Shown: one piece after another, positions 56,747 to 64,000 of the stretch
Layout: each line of letters begins with the position of its first letter
Numbering within the stretch: the first letter of the stretch is position 1
Assembly (NCBI RefSeq): GCF_009789535.1
Contig: NZ_WSUT01000005.1
Location: forward strand, 1,611,501 to 1,675,500
Source: Sphingomonas carotinifaciens
Lineage (GTDB): Bacteria; Pseudomonadota; Alphaproteobacteria; Sphingomonadales; Sphingomonadaceae
Direction of reading: 5' to 3'
Length of the DNA: 64,000 nucleotides
Made by a program: the position numbers and the translations under genes
Notes under the pieces: generated by a model
What the model was told of the DNA's origin: nothing
Seen by the model: the letters and a program-made list of their open reading frames with translations, nothing else
Database searches by the model: none

Positions 56747-56932
56747 TCAGTCGAGCTTGCTCAAGAGATCAAGCATCTCGTCCGGAATTTTTTCATCGAC
56801 CGCCTTCTGGTACACCGAGCGCAACGCGCCACCCATGTCCCGGTCCTTGTCCGCACCCTGCTGGCCTGAATCGCCAGGCTGGCCCGGTTTGCTGGACGGC
56901 GTGGTCTTCTTCGTCTCGGTGCCCAAACTCAA
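56747..56932 (-). CDS. nepR: anti-sigma factor NepR
   Basis: A 61-residue protein whose C-terminal half (GALRSVYQKAVDEKIPDEML and then DLLSKLD) is the NepR core of two helices that clamp EcfG or, after stress, phospho-PhyR. TTG at 56932 is chosen because AGGGGGAA lies just upstream. A GTG five codons earlier has no ribosome site. Cotranscribed with phyP. Confidence 0.9.
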   Translation of the reverse strand: MSLGTETKKTTPSSKPGQPGDSGQQGADKDRDMGGALRSVYQKAVDEKIPDEMLDLLSKLD

Positions 56933-57032
56933 AAATTCCCCCTGCACGACCCAAGGACTTGGGCAACAGACGCTGCGATAACGGTTCTCGCCGTGCTTCC
57001 GCGACGTGTGCGAGCCATAGTTGATAACGCGA

Positions 57033-57060
57033 GGAAACCAAATTGGATGTCGATGGTTCC
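57033..57060. promoter_or_regulatory. two-way EcfG-type promoter between nepR and phyR
   Basis: Minus strand: GGAAC (57060-57056), 16 bases, GGTT (57039-57036), reading toward nepR-phyP. Plus strand: GGAAA (57033-57037), 17 bases, GGTT (57055-57058), reading toward phyR. The two overlap as an inverted repeat. Autoregulation of nepR and phyR by EcfG is common in this family. Confidence 0.6.
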
Positions 57061-57196
57061 AGCCGCAACGCGAAAATTCCGCGAGGCGTAGGGTTCATCC
57101 GGCGTCCGACGGCGATTTCGACGAACGGGATTGAAAACCGGCGGGCCCCCGGACACATGAGAGGCCCGCGATCACGTCAGGGAGTACCGAATACCC

Positions 57197-57997
57197 ATGT
57201 CGCTTGGACAGCAACTCGCGCCCCATCTTCCTTTCCTGCGGCGCTATGGCCGGGCCCTGACCGGCAGCCAGAGCCATGGCGACAAATATGTCCGCGCCAC
57301 GCTGGAAGCGATCGTCGCCGCGCCTGACCAGTTTCCGCGGGACGTCGATCCCCGTCTCGGCCTGTATCGGATGTTCCAGGGGATCTGGTCGTCGGCGAAC
57401 TATGACGAACTCGACATCGACACCGGCAGCGCCGATGGCGGAGAGGCCGTGGCCCGTGCCCGCCTGGCGCGCATGACGCCCCTGTCGCGTCAAGCGCTGC
57501 TGCTGACGGCGATGGAAGGCTTCACCCCCGAAGACGCGGCCTATCTGATCGACGTCGATCCCAGTGAAGTCGAGAAGCTGGTCGCCGAGGCGCTGGCCGA
57601 GATCGAGAAGCAGACGCGTGCGCGCGTCCTGATCATCGAGGACGAGCCGATCATCGCGATGGATATCGAGACGATCGTGCGTGACCTGGGCCATGAGGTG
57701 ACCGGCGTTGCGGTGACCCGCGACGAGGCCGTCGCGCTGGCGATGGAGGATCGCCCCGGTCTGGTGCTGGCCGACATCCAGCTTGCCGATGACAGCTCGG
57801 GCATCGATGCGGTCAAGGATATCCTGGCCGAGTTCGAGGTGCCGGTGATCTTCATCACCGCTTTCCCGGAACGTTTGCTGACCGGCGAGCGTCCGGAGCC
57901 GACCTTCCTCATCACCAAGCCGTTCCAGCGGTCCACGGTGAAGGCGGCGATCAGCCAGGCGCTGTTCTTCGACGAAAGCACGGTTCCGGCAATTTAA
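57197..57997 (+). CDS. phyR: stress response regulator PhyR
   Basis: A 266-residue protein: an EcfG-like sigma mimic (1-135, with RLARMTPLSRQALLLTAMEGF) and a C-terminal receiver domain with phosphoacceptor D193 and the FITAFPERLL and ITKPF segments (the FAT GUY variant). On phosphorylation the sigma-like half binds NepR and frees EcfG (partner switching). ATG at 57197 has AGGGAG upstream. Confidence 0.97.
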   Translation: MSLGQQLAPHLPFLRRYGRALTGSQSHGDKYVRATLEAIVAAPDQFPRDVDPRLGLYRMFQGIWSSANYDELDIDTGSADGGEAVARARLARMTPLSRQALLLTAMEGFTPEDAAYLIDVDPSEVEKLVAEALAEIEKQTRARVLIIEDEPIIAMDIETIVRDLGHEVTGVAVTRDEAVALAMEDRPGLVLADIQLADDSSGIDAVKDILAEFEVPVIFITAFPERLLTGERPEPTFLITKPFQRSTVKAAISQALFFDESTVPAI

Positions 57998-58038
57998 ACG
58001 ATTACGGACCCAAAACGATGTTGGTGCGTTGACGGTGC

Positions 58039-58176
58039 ATGGCTGATCCGAACGAACCCATGCATGTCGATGGCGAGCGCGCTCGGGCAGGAAGCACACC
58101 GCATATGACGCGGTATATCCTGCCCGTCTCGCTCGTGCTGGTAATTGTCATCTTCGCCTTTCTGGTGATGCGCTGA
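58039..58176 (+). CDS. 45 aa membrane micro-protein between phyR and ecfG
   Basis: A polar charged N-terminus (1-24: MADPNEPMHVDGERARAGST at the start) is followed by one membrane helix (about 26-44: YILPVSLVLVIVIFAFLVM). It lies 41 bases after the phyR stop and 98 bases before ecfG, on the same strand. No family recognised. It could be a membrane partner of the stress cascade or simply a conserved small protein. Confidence 0.6.
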   Translation: MADPNEPMHVDGERARAGSTPHMTRYILPVSLVLVIVIFAFLVMR

Positions 58177-58274
58177 CCTCCGTCGCCTGCACGCACGACG
58201 CTGGCATTCGGCCAGCCGGTTCCTTATGTAGCGAGGGCGTTCGACCGCGAGCGCCTTCGGATGATCGGATTTCC

Positions 58275-58913
58275 ATGACCCAGCCCCAGCCGCGGGACGA
58301 TTTCCCAGGCGACGCGCCGGTCGAGCACGTTGCTCTACCTGATTCCGAGTTCAAGGCGGAACTTGCGCGAGTCATCCCGCATCTGCGTGCGTTCGGGCGA
58401 TCCTTGTCCGGCAGCCGCGATTTGGCCGACGATCTGGTGCAGGAAACGCTGCTGAAGGCCTGGGCGGCGCGCAAGCGTTTCCAGGCAGGCACGAACATGC
58501 GCGCCTGGACCTTCATCATCCTGCGCAACCTGTATCTGTCGCAGATGCGCCGCGCACGCTTCAAGGGCGAGTGGGACGATCTGGTGGCGGACCGTATCTT
58601 GGCGGCACCGGCCAGTCAGGATCGCCACGTCGAACTGGGCGACATGCAACGCGCGTTGATGCACCTGCCGCAACCCCAGCGCGAGGCACTGATCCTGGTC
58701 GGCGCGGGTGGCTTCGCCTATGAGGAAGCCGCCGAAATCTGCAACGTCGCGGTGGGCACGATCAAGAGCCGGGTGGCGCGCGGTCGCGTCGCGCTGGAAT
58801 CCATCCTTAGCGATGGAACATTGCCGTCGCGGCGCGAGCATGAAACGGACAGCAGCAAGACCGCGCTGGACTCGATCATGGGCGATGTGGACGAGTTGAG
58901 CCGCGGACGCTGA
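58275..58913 (+). CDS. ecfG: ECF sigma factor EcfG
   Basis: A 212-residue ECF sigma factor: region 2 (about 22-95: FGRSLSGSRDLADDLVQETL, then RAWTFIILRNLYLSQMRRAR) and region 4 (about 122-178: RALMHLPQPQREALILVGAG, then YEEAAEICNVAVGTIKSRVA). EcfG recognises GGAAC-N16/17-CGTT stress promoters and is held by NepR. Terminator follows. Confidence 0.95.
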   Translation: MTQPQPRDDFPGDAPVEHVALPDSEFKAELARVIPHLRAFGRSLSGSRDLADDLVQETLLKAWAARKRFQAGTNMRAWTFIILRNLYLSQMRRARFKGEWDDLVADRILAAPASQDRHVELGDMQRALMHLPQPQREALILVGAGGFAYEEAAEICNVAVGTIKSRVARGRVALESILSDGTLPSRREHETDSSKTALDSIMGDVDELSRGR

Positions 58914-58934
58914 TCGATCGAGATCGTTGACGGG

Positions 58935-58968
58935 AAGGGCCGCTGCACATTCGTGCGGTGGCCTTTTT
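58935..58968 (+). terminator. rho-independent terminator of ecfG
   Basis: A roughly 13-bp stem with three G-U pairs, loop ATTC, and five T. It overlaps the stop of the minus-strand NepR-like ORF. Confidence 0.82.
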
Positions 58969-59123
58969 CAGTTCGGGCGGGTCGTGGCGGTGTCGAGCTG
59001 TCGCAGAAGCGCCATGAAGTCATCGTTCCGGGCCGGCAGCGCGGTATAGGCATCGCGCAGCGCCGCACCGATCGCATCGGTCACCCGCGGCCGTGCGACG
59101 ATGATGCCGTTACCCTGCTTCAT
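58968..59123 (-). CDS. putative second NepR-like anti-sigma protein (51 aa)
   Basis: A 51-residue ORF. Its C-terminal half (DAIGAALRDAY and NDDFMALLRQLD) follows the NepR pattern IG..LR..Y...L....DF..LL..L, and aligns with the clear NepR at 56747. It is convergent with ecfG and divergent from glnE, filling a 291-bp gap. ATG at 59123 lacks a strong ribosome site; an in-frame ATG at 59144 is an alternative. A stress-promoter-like GGAAA-N17-CGTT lies upstream. Function as an EcfG anti-sigma factor is inferred. Confidence 0.55.
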   Translation of the reverse strand: MKQGNGIIVARPRVTDAIGAALRDAYTALPARNDDFMALLRQLDTATTRPN

Positions 59124-59152
59124 TCCGGATGCTTGCGGTGCCATACCGACTG

Positions 59153-59178
59153 AACGGTCGGATGCGGCGCAAGTTTCC
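59153..59178 (-). promoter_or_regulatory. EcfG-like promoter of the NepR-like ORF
   Basis: Minus strand GGAAA (59178-59174), 17 bases, CGTT (59156-59153): one mismatch in the -35, perfect -10. A start about seven bases on would leave a leader of roughly 20 bases to the ATG at 59123. Confidence 0.45.
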
Positions 59179-59204
59179 TGCCGGATGTCAAGAGGCACAA
59201 TTGC

Positions 59205-61892
59205 ATGGGACGAGGAATGACGAACCGCATCGAGCATGCCGCCATTGCCGAAGCTGCCGCGCGCGCGCGCGCGCATTCGCCCTTTCTCGCCATGCTGATG
59301 GAGCGCGAGCCGGAGCGCACGGCCGAGGCCTTTGACGGACGGCTGGACTTCGACATCAGGCGCGGTGCGGACGAACCGGTCGGGCGGCGGCTCCGGCTGG
59401 AGCGGCGCGCCTTGGCCCTGACGGTCGCGCTGGGCGATCTGGCCGGGGTCCTGGATCTCGGTCAGGTCACCGGCGCCCTGACCGGTTTTGCCGACCATGC
59501 CCTGGATGCCGCGATCCGCACTGCAATCACCGAGCGGGTGCCGGATGCCGAACCGCAAGGCTTCGTCGCGATCGCGCTGGGCAAGCAGGGCAGCGGCGAA
59601 CTCAATTATTCCTCCGACATCGATCCGATTTTCCTGTTCGATCCGGAAACGCTGCCGCGACGGGCGCGGGAAGAGCCGGAAGAGGCGGCGGTCCGTATAG
59701 GCAAGCGCGTGGTGGAGATTTTGCAGGCCCGCGACGGAGACGGCTATGTCCTGAGGGTCGACCTGCGACTGCGCCCGTCGCCCGAGGCGACGCCCATCGC
59801 GCTGCCGGTGAACGGCGCGATCGCTTATTATGAAAGCCAGGCGCTGGCGTGGGAGCGGGCCGCGTTCATCCGCGCCCGCGCTGCGGCGGGCGACATCGCG
59901 CTCGGCCGCCGGTTCCTGGAGGCGGTGAAGCCGTTCGTATGGCGCCGCACGCTCGATTTCGGTGCGGTGCGCGAGGTGCGCGATCTGACGCGGCGCATCC
60001 GCGATCACCATGCGCAGGGACAGGCGTTCGGACCGGGATACGATCTGAAACGCGGGCGCGGCGGCATCCGCGAGATCGAATTTTTCGCGCAAATCCATCA
60101 GTTGATCCATGGCGGGAGGGATGCGCATCTGCGGGCGCCGGCGACGCGCGAGGCGCTGGCGCGGCTGGCGGCGGCGGGACGGATCGACGAAGGGGATGCG
60201 GCAGCGTTCGGGGAAGCGTACACCCTGTTGCGCACGATCGAGCACCGGGTGCAGATGATCGACGACCGGCAGACGCATAAACTGCCGACCGGCGACGGGC
60301 TGGAGCAGGTCGCACATTTGCATGGCCTGGAGAACGGGGCGGCGCTGATCGATCTGCTGGCACCGCATGTGACGCGGGTCGGGCGGACCTATGATGCGCT
60401 GGACGATGGCCGCGAGGGTGTCGGCCTGCCGGGCGAGGGGGCGGGGCTGGCCGAGCGGCTGGCGACGATGGGCTTTGCCGATGCGGACGGTGCGGCGCGG
60501 CGGATCGCGGCGTGGCGCGGGGGCAGTTATGCCGCGCTGCGCAGTCCGGCGGCGCGCGACGCGCTGGAGGCGGTGCTGCCGACGCTGGTCGAGACGCTGG
60601 GCGCCGCACCCGATCCGGCGGACGCGATGATCCGGCTGGATGCGCTGTTCGAGCATATGCCGAGCGCGATCAACATCTTCCGCCTGCTGGAGGCGCGGCC
60701 GGGACTGGCGACGCTGTTGATCGCGATTCTGAGCCATGCGCAGCCGCTGGCGACCGACCTGACCCGGCGGCCGGCCCTGCTCGACGGACTGATCGACGCC
60801 ACCGCGTTCGAGCCGATGGGTCCGGTGCCAAGCCTGGTCGCGGCGATGAGCGGCGGCGATGCGGACGATTATCAACGGCGGCTGGATCATGTGCGGCAGT
60901 TGGTGGGGGAGATGCGGTTTGCGCTGGGGGCGCAGGTGGTGGCGGGGGCGGCCGATCCGCTGGCGGTGGCGGGAGGCTATGCGCGGGTGGCCGAGGCCGC
61001 GGTCGAGGTACTGGCGCGCGCGACCGTCGATGCGTTTGCGGTACGGCACGGCGTCGTGCCGGGCAGCGAGCTGGTAATCCTGGCGCTGGGGCGCATGGGG
61101 GGCGCGGCGCTGACCCATGCGTCCGACCTCGACCTGGTGTACCTCTTCACCGGCGACTTTGCCGGCGAGTCCGATGGCGAAAAGCCGCTGGGCGCCACGC
61201 TCTATTATAATCGGCTGGCGCAGCGGGTGACGGCGGCGCTGTCGGTACCGACCGCGGCGGGGCCGCTCTATCCGATCGACACCCGGCTGCGACCATCGGG
61301 CACGCAGGGGCCGCTGGTCGTCTCGCTGGAGAGTTTCGCGCGCTACCAGCGCGAGGACGCATGGACCTGGGAGCATATGGCGCTGACCCGCGCCCGGCCC
61401 ATCTACGGGTCGGCGGCGGCGCGTGCGGCGACGCAGGCGATCGTCGACCGGGTGCTGGCCGGCGAGCGGCCGGCGCGCGACATCGCCGGCGAGGCGGAGG
61501 AGATGCGCGCCGAGATGATGCGCCACAAGCCGCCATCGGGGCTGCTGGACGTGAAGCTGTCGCCCGGCGGTCTGGTCGATCTGGAATTCGCGGTGCACCG
61601 GGCGCAGTTGATCCACCGGGTCGGGTTCGACCCGCATCTGGGGCAAGCGATCGCGGCGCTGGTGGAGGCGGGGGTGCTGCCGGCGGGGATGCGCGAGGCG
61701 CATGACCGGTTGACGCGTGCGCTGGTCGCGCTGCGGCTGCTGGCGCCCGACGGGCAGCCGCCGGCCCCGGCGACGCAGACGCTGATCGCGCGTGCGCTGG
61801 GGGTGGCGGACTGGGCGGCGGTGGTTGCCATGCTGGAGACGACCCGGCAGGAGGTCGCCCGCGTCTGGCAGGGTGGAGAGAGCAAGGCATGA
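59205..61892 (+). CDS. glnE: glutamine synthetase adenylyltransferase/adenylyl-removase
   Basis: An 895-residue enzyme with two nucleotidyltransferase domains. The first (removase) has GSGELNYSSDIDPIFLFD near 130-147; the second (transferase) has GRMGGAALTHASDLDLVYLF near 625-645; helical GlnD_UR-like segments follow each. It switches glutamine synthetase by adding or removing AMP. Slightly shorter than the ~945 residues of E. coli. ATG at 59205 has AAGAGG upstream; ATG at 59217 is possible. Confidence 0.95.
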   Translation: MGRGMTNRIEHAAIAEAAARARAHSPFLAMLMEREPERTAEAFDGRLDFDIRRGADEPVGRRLRLERRALALTVALGDLAGVLDLGQVTGALTGFADHALDAAIRTAITERVPDAEPQGFVAIALGKQGSGELNYSSDIDPIFLFDPETLPRRAREEPEEAAVRIGKRVVEILQARDGDGYVLRVDLRLRPSPEATPIALPVNGAIAYYESQALAWERAAFIRARAAAGDIALGRRFLEAVKPFVWRRTLDFGAVREVRDLTRRIRDHHAQGQAFGPGYDLKRGRGGIREIEFFAQIHQLIHGGRDAHLRAPATREALARLAAAGRIDEGDAAAFGEAYTLLRTIEHRVQMIDDRQTHKLPTGDGLEQVAHLHGLENGAALIDLLAPHVTRVGRTYDALDDGREGVGLPGEGAGLAERLATMGFADADGAARRIAAWRGGSYAALRSPAARDALEAVLPTLVETLGAAPDPADAMIRLDALFEHMPSAINIFRLLEARPGLATLLIAILSHAQPLATDLTRRPALLDGLIDATAFEPMGPVPSLVAAMSGGDADDYQRRLDHVRQLVGEMRFALGAQVVAGAADPLAVAGGYARVAEAAVEVLARATVDAFAVRHGVVPGSELVILALGRMGGAALTHASDLDLVYLFTGDFAGESDGEKPLGATLYYNRLAQRVTAALSVPTAAGPLYPIDTRLRPSGTQGPLVVSLESFARYQREDAWTWEHMALTRARPIYGSAAARAATQAIVDRVLAGERPARDIAGEAEEMRAEMMRHKPPSGLLDVKLSPGGLVDLEFAVHRAQLIHRVGFDPHLGQAIAALVEAGVLPAGMREAHDRLTRALVALRLLAPDGQPPAPATQTLIARALGVADWAAVVAMLETTRQEVARVWQGGESKA

Positions 61893-62344
61893 CAATGGTC
61901 GAGGGCGAGGCGATGCCGGCGGTGAGCGCCGTCGCGGCGGACGGCACGGCCGTGTCGCTGGTCAGCCTGCCGCTGCCCGCGGTGGTGTATTTCTATCCCA
62001 AGGACGACACGCCGGGATGTACGCGCGAGGCCCTGGATTTCAGTGCCTTGAGCGCGCAGTTCGCGGCGGCGGGGGCAAGCGTGGTCGGCGTGTCGAAGGA
62101 CAGCGCGGCCAGACATGCGAAGTTCGCGGCGAAACACGACCTGTCGGTTCGGCTGCTCAGCGACGAGAGCGGCGCCGTGTGCGACGCGTTCGGGACGTGG
62201 GGCGAGAAGATGCTGTACGGCAAAACCTATATGGGGATCGAGCGTGCCACCTTCCTGTTCGGGCGCGACGGCCGGCTGGTGCGCGCGTGGCGCAAGGTGC
62301 CGGGCCATGCCGAGGCGGTGCTGGAGGCGGTGCAAGGCCTGTGA
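61889..62344 (+). CDS. bcp: thiol peroxidase, Bcp/PrxQ type
   Basis: A 151-residue peroxiredoxin: YPKDDTPGCTREALDF carries the peroxidatic C44. The resolving Cys five residues on in E. coli Bcp is missing (REALD); the only other Cys is C98. It is thus a 1-Cys or differently-resolved PrxQ. It reduces H2O2 and organic peroxides with thioredoxin or another thiol. ATG overlaps the glnE stop. Confidence 0.92.
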   Translation: MTMVEGEAMPAVSAVAADGTAVSLVSLPLPAVVYFYPKDDTPGCTREALDFSALSAQFAAAGASVVGVSKDSAARHAKFAAKHDLSVRLLSDESGAVCDAFGTWGEKMLYGKTYMGIERATFLFGRDGRLVRAWRKVPGHAEAVLEAVQGL

Positions 62345-63141
62345 ACGCGACGAGCCTGGGCGCGGCCTGTGCGGCGGTGCTGAACACTGCGGACCCCATG
62401 GCCAAGGTGCGGATGGCGCGGGAAACCGCGCGGCGCTGGCGGCGCGGGGCGCTGGAACACCGGTTCGACGTGGGCCTGCCCGATGTGCCGGCGCGGCCCG
62501 AGCGGCCCGAATTGCTGCCCCCCAACCGCATGCCCAAACGCGGGCGGGGCGGATCGGAGCGCGGCCGAACCGCGCTGCTCCACGCGCTCGCGCATATCGA
62601 GTTTTCCGCCATCGACCTGGCGTTCGACATGGCCGCGCGCTTCGGCGCGCAGTTTCCACGCCGCTTCGCCGATGACTGGATATCGGTCGGCGCGGACGAG
62701 GCGATGCATTTCGCCATATTGGATCGACGTCTGCGCCGGCTGGGTACGCCGTACGGGGCATTGCCCGCCCATGCCGGTTTGTGGGAAGCGGCCGAGGCGA
62801 CTGCCCATGATGCCATGGCGCGGCTGGCGGTGGTGCCGATGGTACTGGAAGCGCGCGGCCTGGACGTGACCCCGGAAACGGTGGCGCGGTTCGAGGCGGC
62901 GGGCGACACCGCCTCCGCGCGCATTCTGAACCGCATCTATACCGACGAGATCCGCCACGTCGGATTCGGTGCGAAATGGTTCGGTTATGTGAGCGCTGAA
63001 CAGGATATCGACCCGGCACCGCACTGGCAGGCGCTGGTGCGCCGCTATTTCCGGGGTTCGCTGAAGCCTCCGTTCAACGACTCGGCGCGCGAGTCAGCCG
63101 GTCTGACGCGAGACTTCTACGCGCCTCTTGCCCAGAACTGA
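62341..63141 (+). CDS. DUF455 ferritin-like protein
   Basis: A 266-residue all-helical protein. Carboxylate/His motifs LLHALAHIEFSAIDLAFDM, DEAMHFAILDRRL and IYTDEIRHVGFG supply the E/H ligands of a ferritin-like di-iron centre. Activity is unknown for this family. GTG overlaps the bcp stop (GTGA), so glnE-bcp-DUF455 form one operon. Confidence 0.9.
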   Translation: MNATSLGAACAAVLNTADPMAKVRMARETARRWRRGALEHRFDVGLPDVPARPERPELLPPNRMPKRGRGGSERGRTALLHALAHIEFSAIDLAFDMAARFGAQFPRRFADDWISVGADEAMHFAILDRRLRRLGTPYGALPAHAGLWEAAEATAHDAMARLAVVPMVLEARGLDVTPETVARFEAAGDTASARILNRIYTDEIRHVGFGAKWFGYVSAEQDIDPAPHWQALVRRYFRGSLKPPFNDSARESAGLTRDFYAPLAQN

Positions 63142-63257
63142 CGTTCCACGGCAAACCTTTGCGCGTCTGGGGCGCGGTGGGGCTGCGAAACAGCGTTGGA
63201 TGCACGAAGTCGTTCCGTGGGACCTTGCCGCGGGATGACGCAGCTTGTCGGGGTTCG

Positions 63258-64000
63258 ATGATTAGCTTTCCGGTATCGGCCGCTCGGCTTGCAACCCGCC
63301 TCCGCGGTCTGTTCGTCACCCGCAACATCCTGTTCCACGATGGTCGCTCGGTTCGCCGTTTCCGCCTGCACGGTCGTGCGCAGTTCGGCGTCGCCACCGC
63401 CGGCGCGATGGTGCTGAGCCTGTCGGGTTACGGCGCGATGGCGGCGACCGGCGCGGTCGCCCATCATGACAACACCGCGCAGATTGCGCAGATGGAGTCG
63501 CAGATCGCGCGCATGCAGGCGCGGGTCGCCGCGATCCGCGAAACCGCCCAGGTCCACGCCCAGCGTGTCGAGCAGCGCCAGGCGCTGTTGACCGCGGTGA
63601 TGACCGGCGAGGGTTACAACAAGGAGCTCGCCGCCGCGACGCTGCCGGTGCCGGCGGCCAAGGACGGCGTCGAGGCGCATGTGCTGGCGCCGCTGACCAA
63701 GGTCGAGACGCGGCAGGCGGCGCTTGCCGTGCCGGCGCAGGCGATGCTCGATCGCCGCTATGCCGACACCAGCGCGGCCATCCGCAAGCTGGGCCTGAAG
63801 CCCGAGCGTGTCGCCAAGCGCAGCGTGCCGGCCAAAGGCGCGGCGATGGGCGGCGAATATATCCCGGCGAACAGTGCCGAGGCCGCCGCCGACCTGCATG
63901 CCGACCAGCAGTTCCGGACGCTGTTCCAGAGCTGGAAGAAGATGGACGGCCTGCAGCAGGGGACGATCGCGATCCCCTCGGTCCAGCCGGTCGCCAATCT
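63258..64000 (+). CDS. M23-type peptidase, N-terminal part (runs off the window)
   Basis: The reading frame is open from ATG 63258 to the window end (247 complete codons). It has a basic N-terminus, a membrane helix (about 48-68) and a coiled coil (70-115: HHDNTAQIAQMESQIARMQA at its start). The last residues (GTIAIPSVQPVANL) match the segment just before the LytM/M23 domain in alphaproteobacterial envelope peptidases. The catalytic domain itself is outside the window. Confidence 0.75.
   Translation, partial: MISFPVSAARLATRLRGLFVTRNILFHDGRSVRRFRLHGRAQFGVATAGAMVLSLSGYGAMAATGAVAHHDNTAQIAQMESQIARMQARVAAIRETAQVHAQRVEQRQALLTAVMTGEGYNKELAAATLPVPAAKDGVEAHVLAPLTKVETRQAALAVPAQAMLDRRYADTSAAIRKLGLKPERVAKRSVPAKGAAMGGEYIPANSAEAAADLHADQQFRTLFQSWKKMDGLQQGTIAIPSVQPVAN

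Noticed and set aside
57868..57895. GGAAC followed by GCGT inside phyR as an EcfG promoter
   Set aside because: The -10 does not fit CGTT at the allowed spacing, and the bases code for the conserved FAT GUY-region motif.
58968..61895. 975-codon open frame antisense to glnE
   Set aside because: It mirrors the real glnE codons and is Arg/His/Pro/Gln-rich with no recognisable domain. Only its last 51 codons, outside glnE, look like a gene.
63200..63217. GGAAC-N16-CGCT on the minus strand after the DUF455 gene
   Set aside because: It would read into the opposite strand of DUF455 with no gene downstream, and the -10 is mismatched.

Overview
The window is very GC-rich DNA from an alphaproteobacterium, almost certainly Sphingomonadales (a Sphingomonas-like organism). 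The evidence is the master cell-cycle regulator CtrA, a PhyR-NepR-EcfG general stress response locus with a PhyP-type sensor protein beside it, an NDUFA12-type complex I subunit next to a DUF2155 protein and aat, and a complete alphaproteobacterial dcw cluster. No rRNA, tRNA, CRISPR array, prophage or insertion sequence was recognised. This is core chromosome, not an accessory island.

Layout. 1-5.1 kb: methyltransferase, ctrA, AI-2E-type permease, and a LysR regulator divergent from a pirin/WrbA pair. 5.1-10.8 kb: D,D-carboxypeptidase, RluA-type pseudouridine synthase, ArfB ribosome rescue factor, free-Met-sulfoxide reductase, RcnB/glycine-zipper protein, M28 peptidase, universal stress protein. 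10.9-14.5 kb: E2 and E3 of pyruvate dehydrogenase around a YciA-type thioesterase. 14.5-25 kb: amidohydrolase, MAPEG, DUF3140, fatty-acyl-AMP ligase, RecX, double cold-shock protein, DUF192 lipoprotein, NDUFA12, DUF2155, aat, ParA, cysteine synthase.

25.0-44.1 kb: the dcw cluster, all on the plus strand: mraZ-rsmH-ftsL-ftsI-murE-(45 aa ORF)-murF-mraY-murD-ftsW-murG-murC-(66 aa ORF)-murB-ddl-ftsQ-ftsA-ftsZ. Most stops overlap the next start (ATGA, GTGA, TTGA or TGATG), which implies translational coupling. A four-copy 10-bp-periodic GGGA array upstream of mraZ looks like an MraZ operator. murD carries an in-frame palindromic repeat insertion. Strong hairpins close the cluster after ftsZ.

44.2-54.7 kb: TPR/SPOR protein and dGTPase, then argS-SPOR-nagZ-scpA-scpB-tatA-tatB-tatC. 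54.6-59.2 kb: the general stress response hub. It holds an entericidin-like lipoprotein, a structured C-rich region that may be an EcfG-driven small RNA, phyP, nepR, a two-way EcfG-type promoter, phyR, a 45 aa membrane peptide, ecfG, and an unlisted 51 aa ORF that resembles a second NepR. 59.2-64 kb: glnE-bcp-DUF455 and the start of an M23-type peptidase that runs off the window.

The most novel-looking signals are the candidate stress sRNA, the NepR-like micro-ORF, the murD repeat insertion, and the extra micro-ORFs coupled into the dcw and stress operons.
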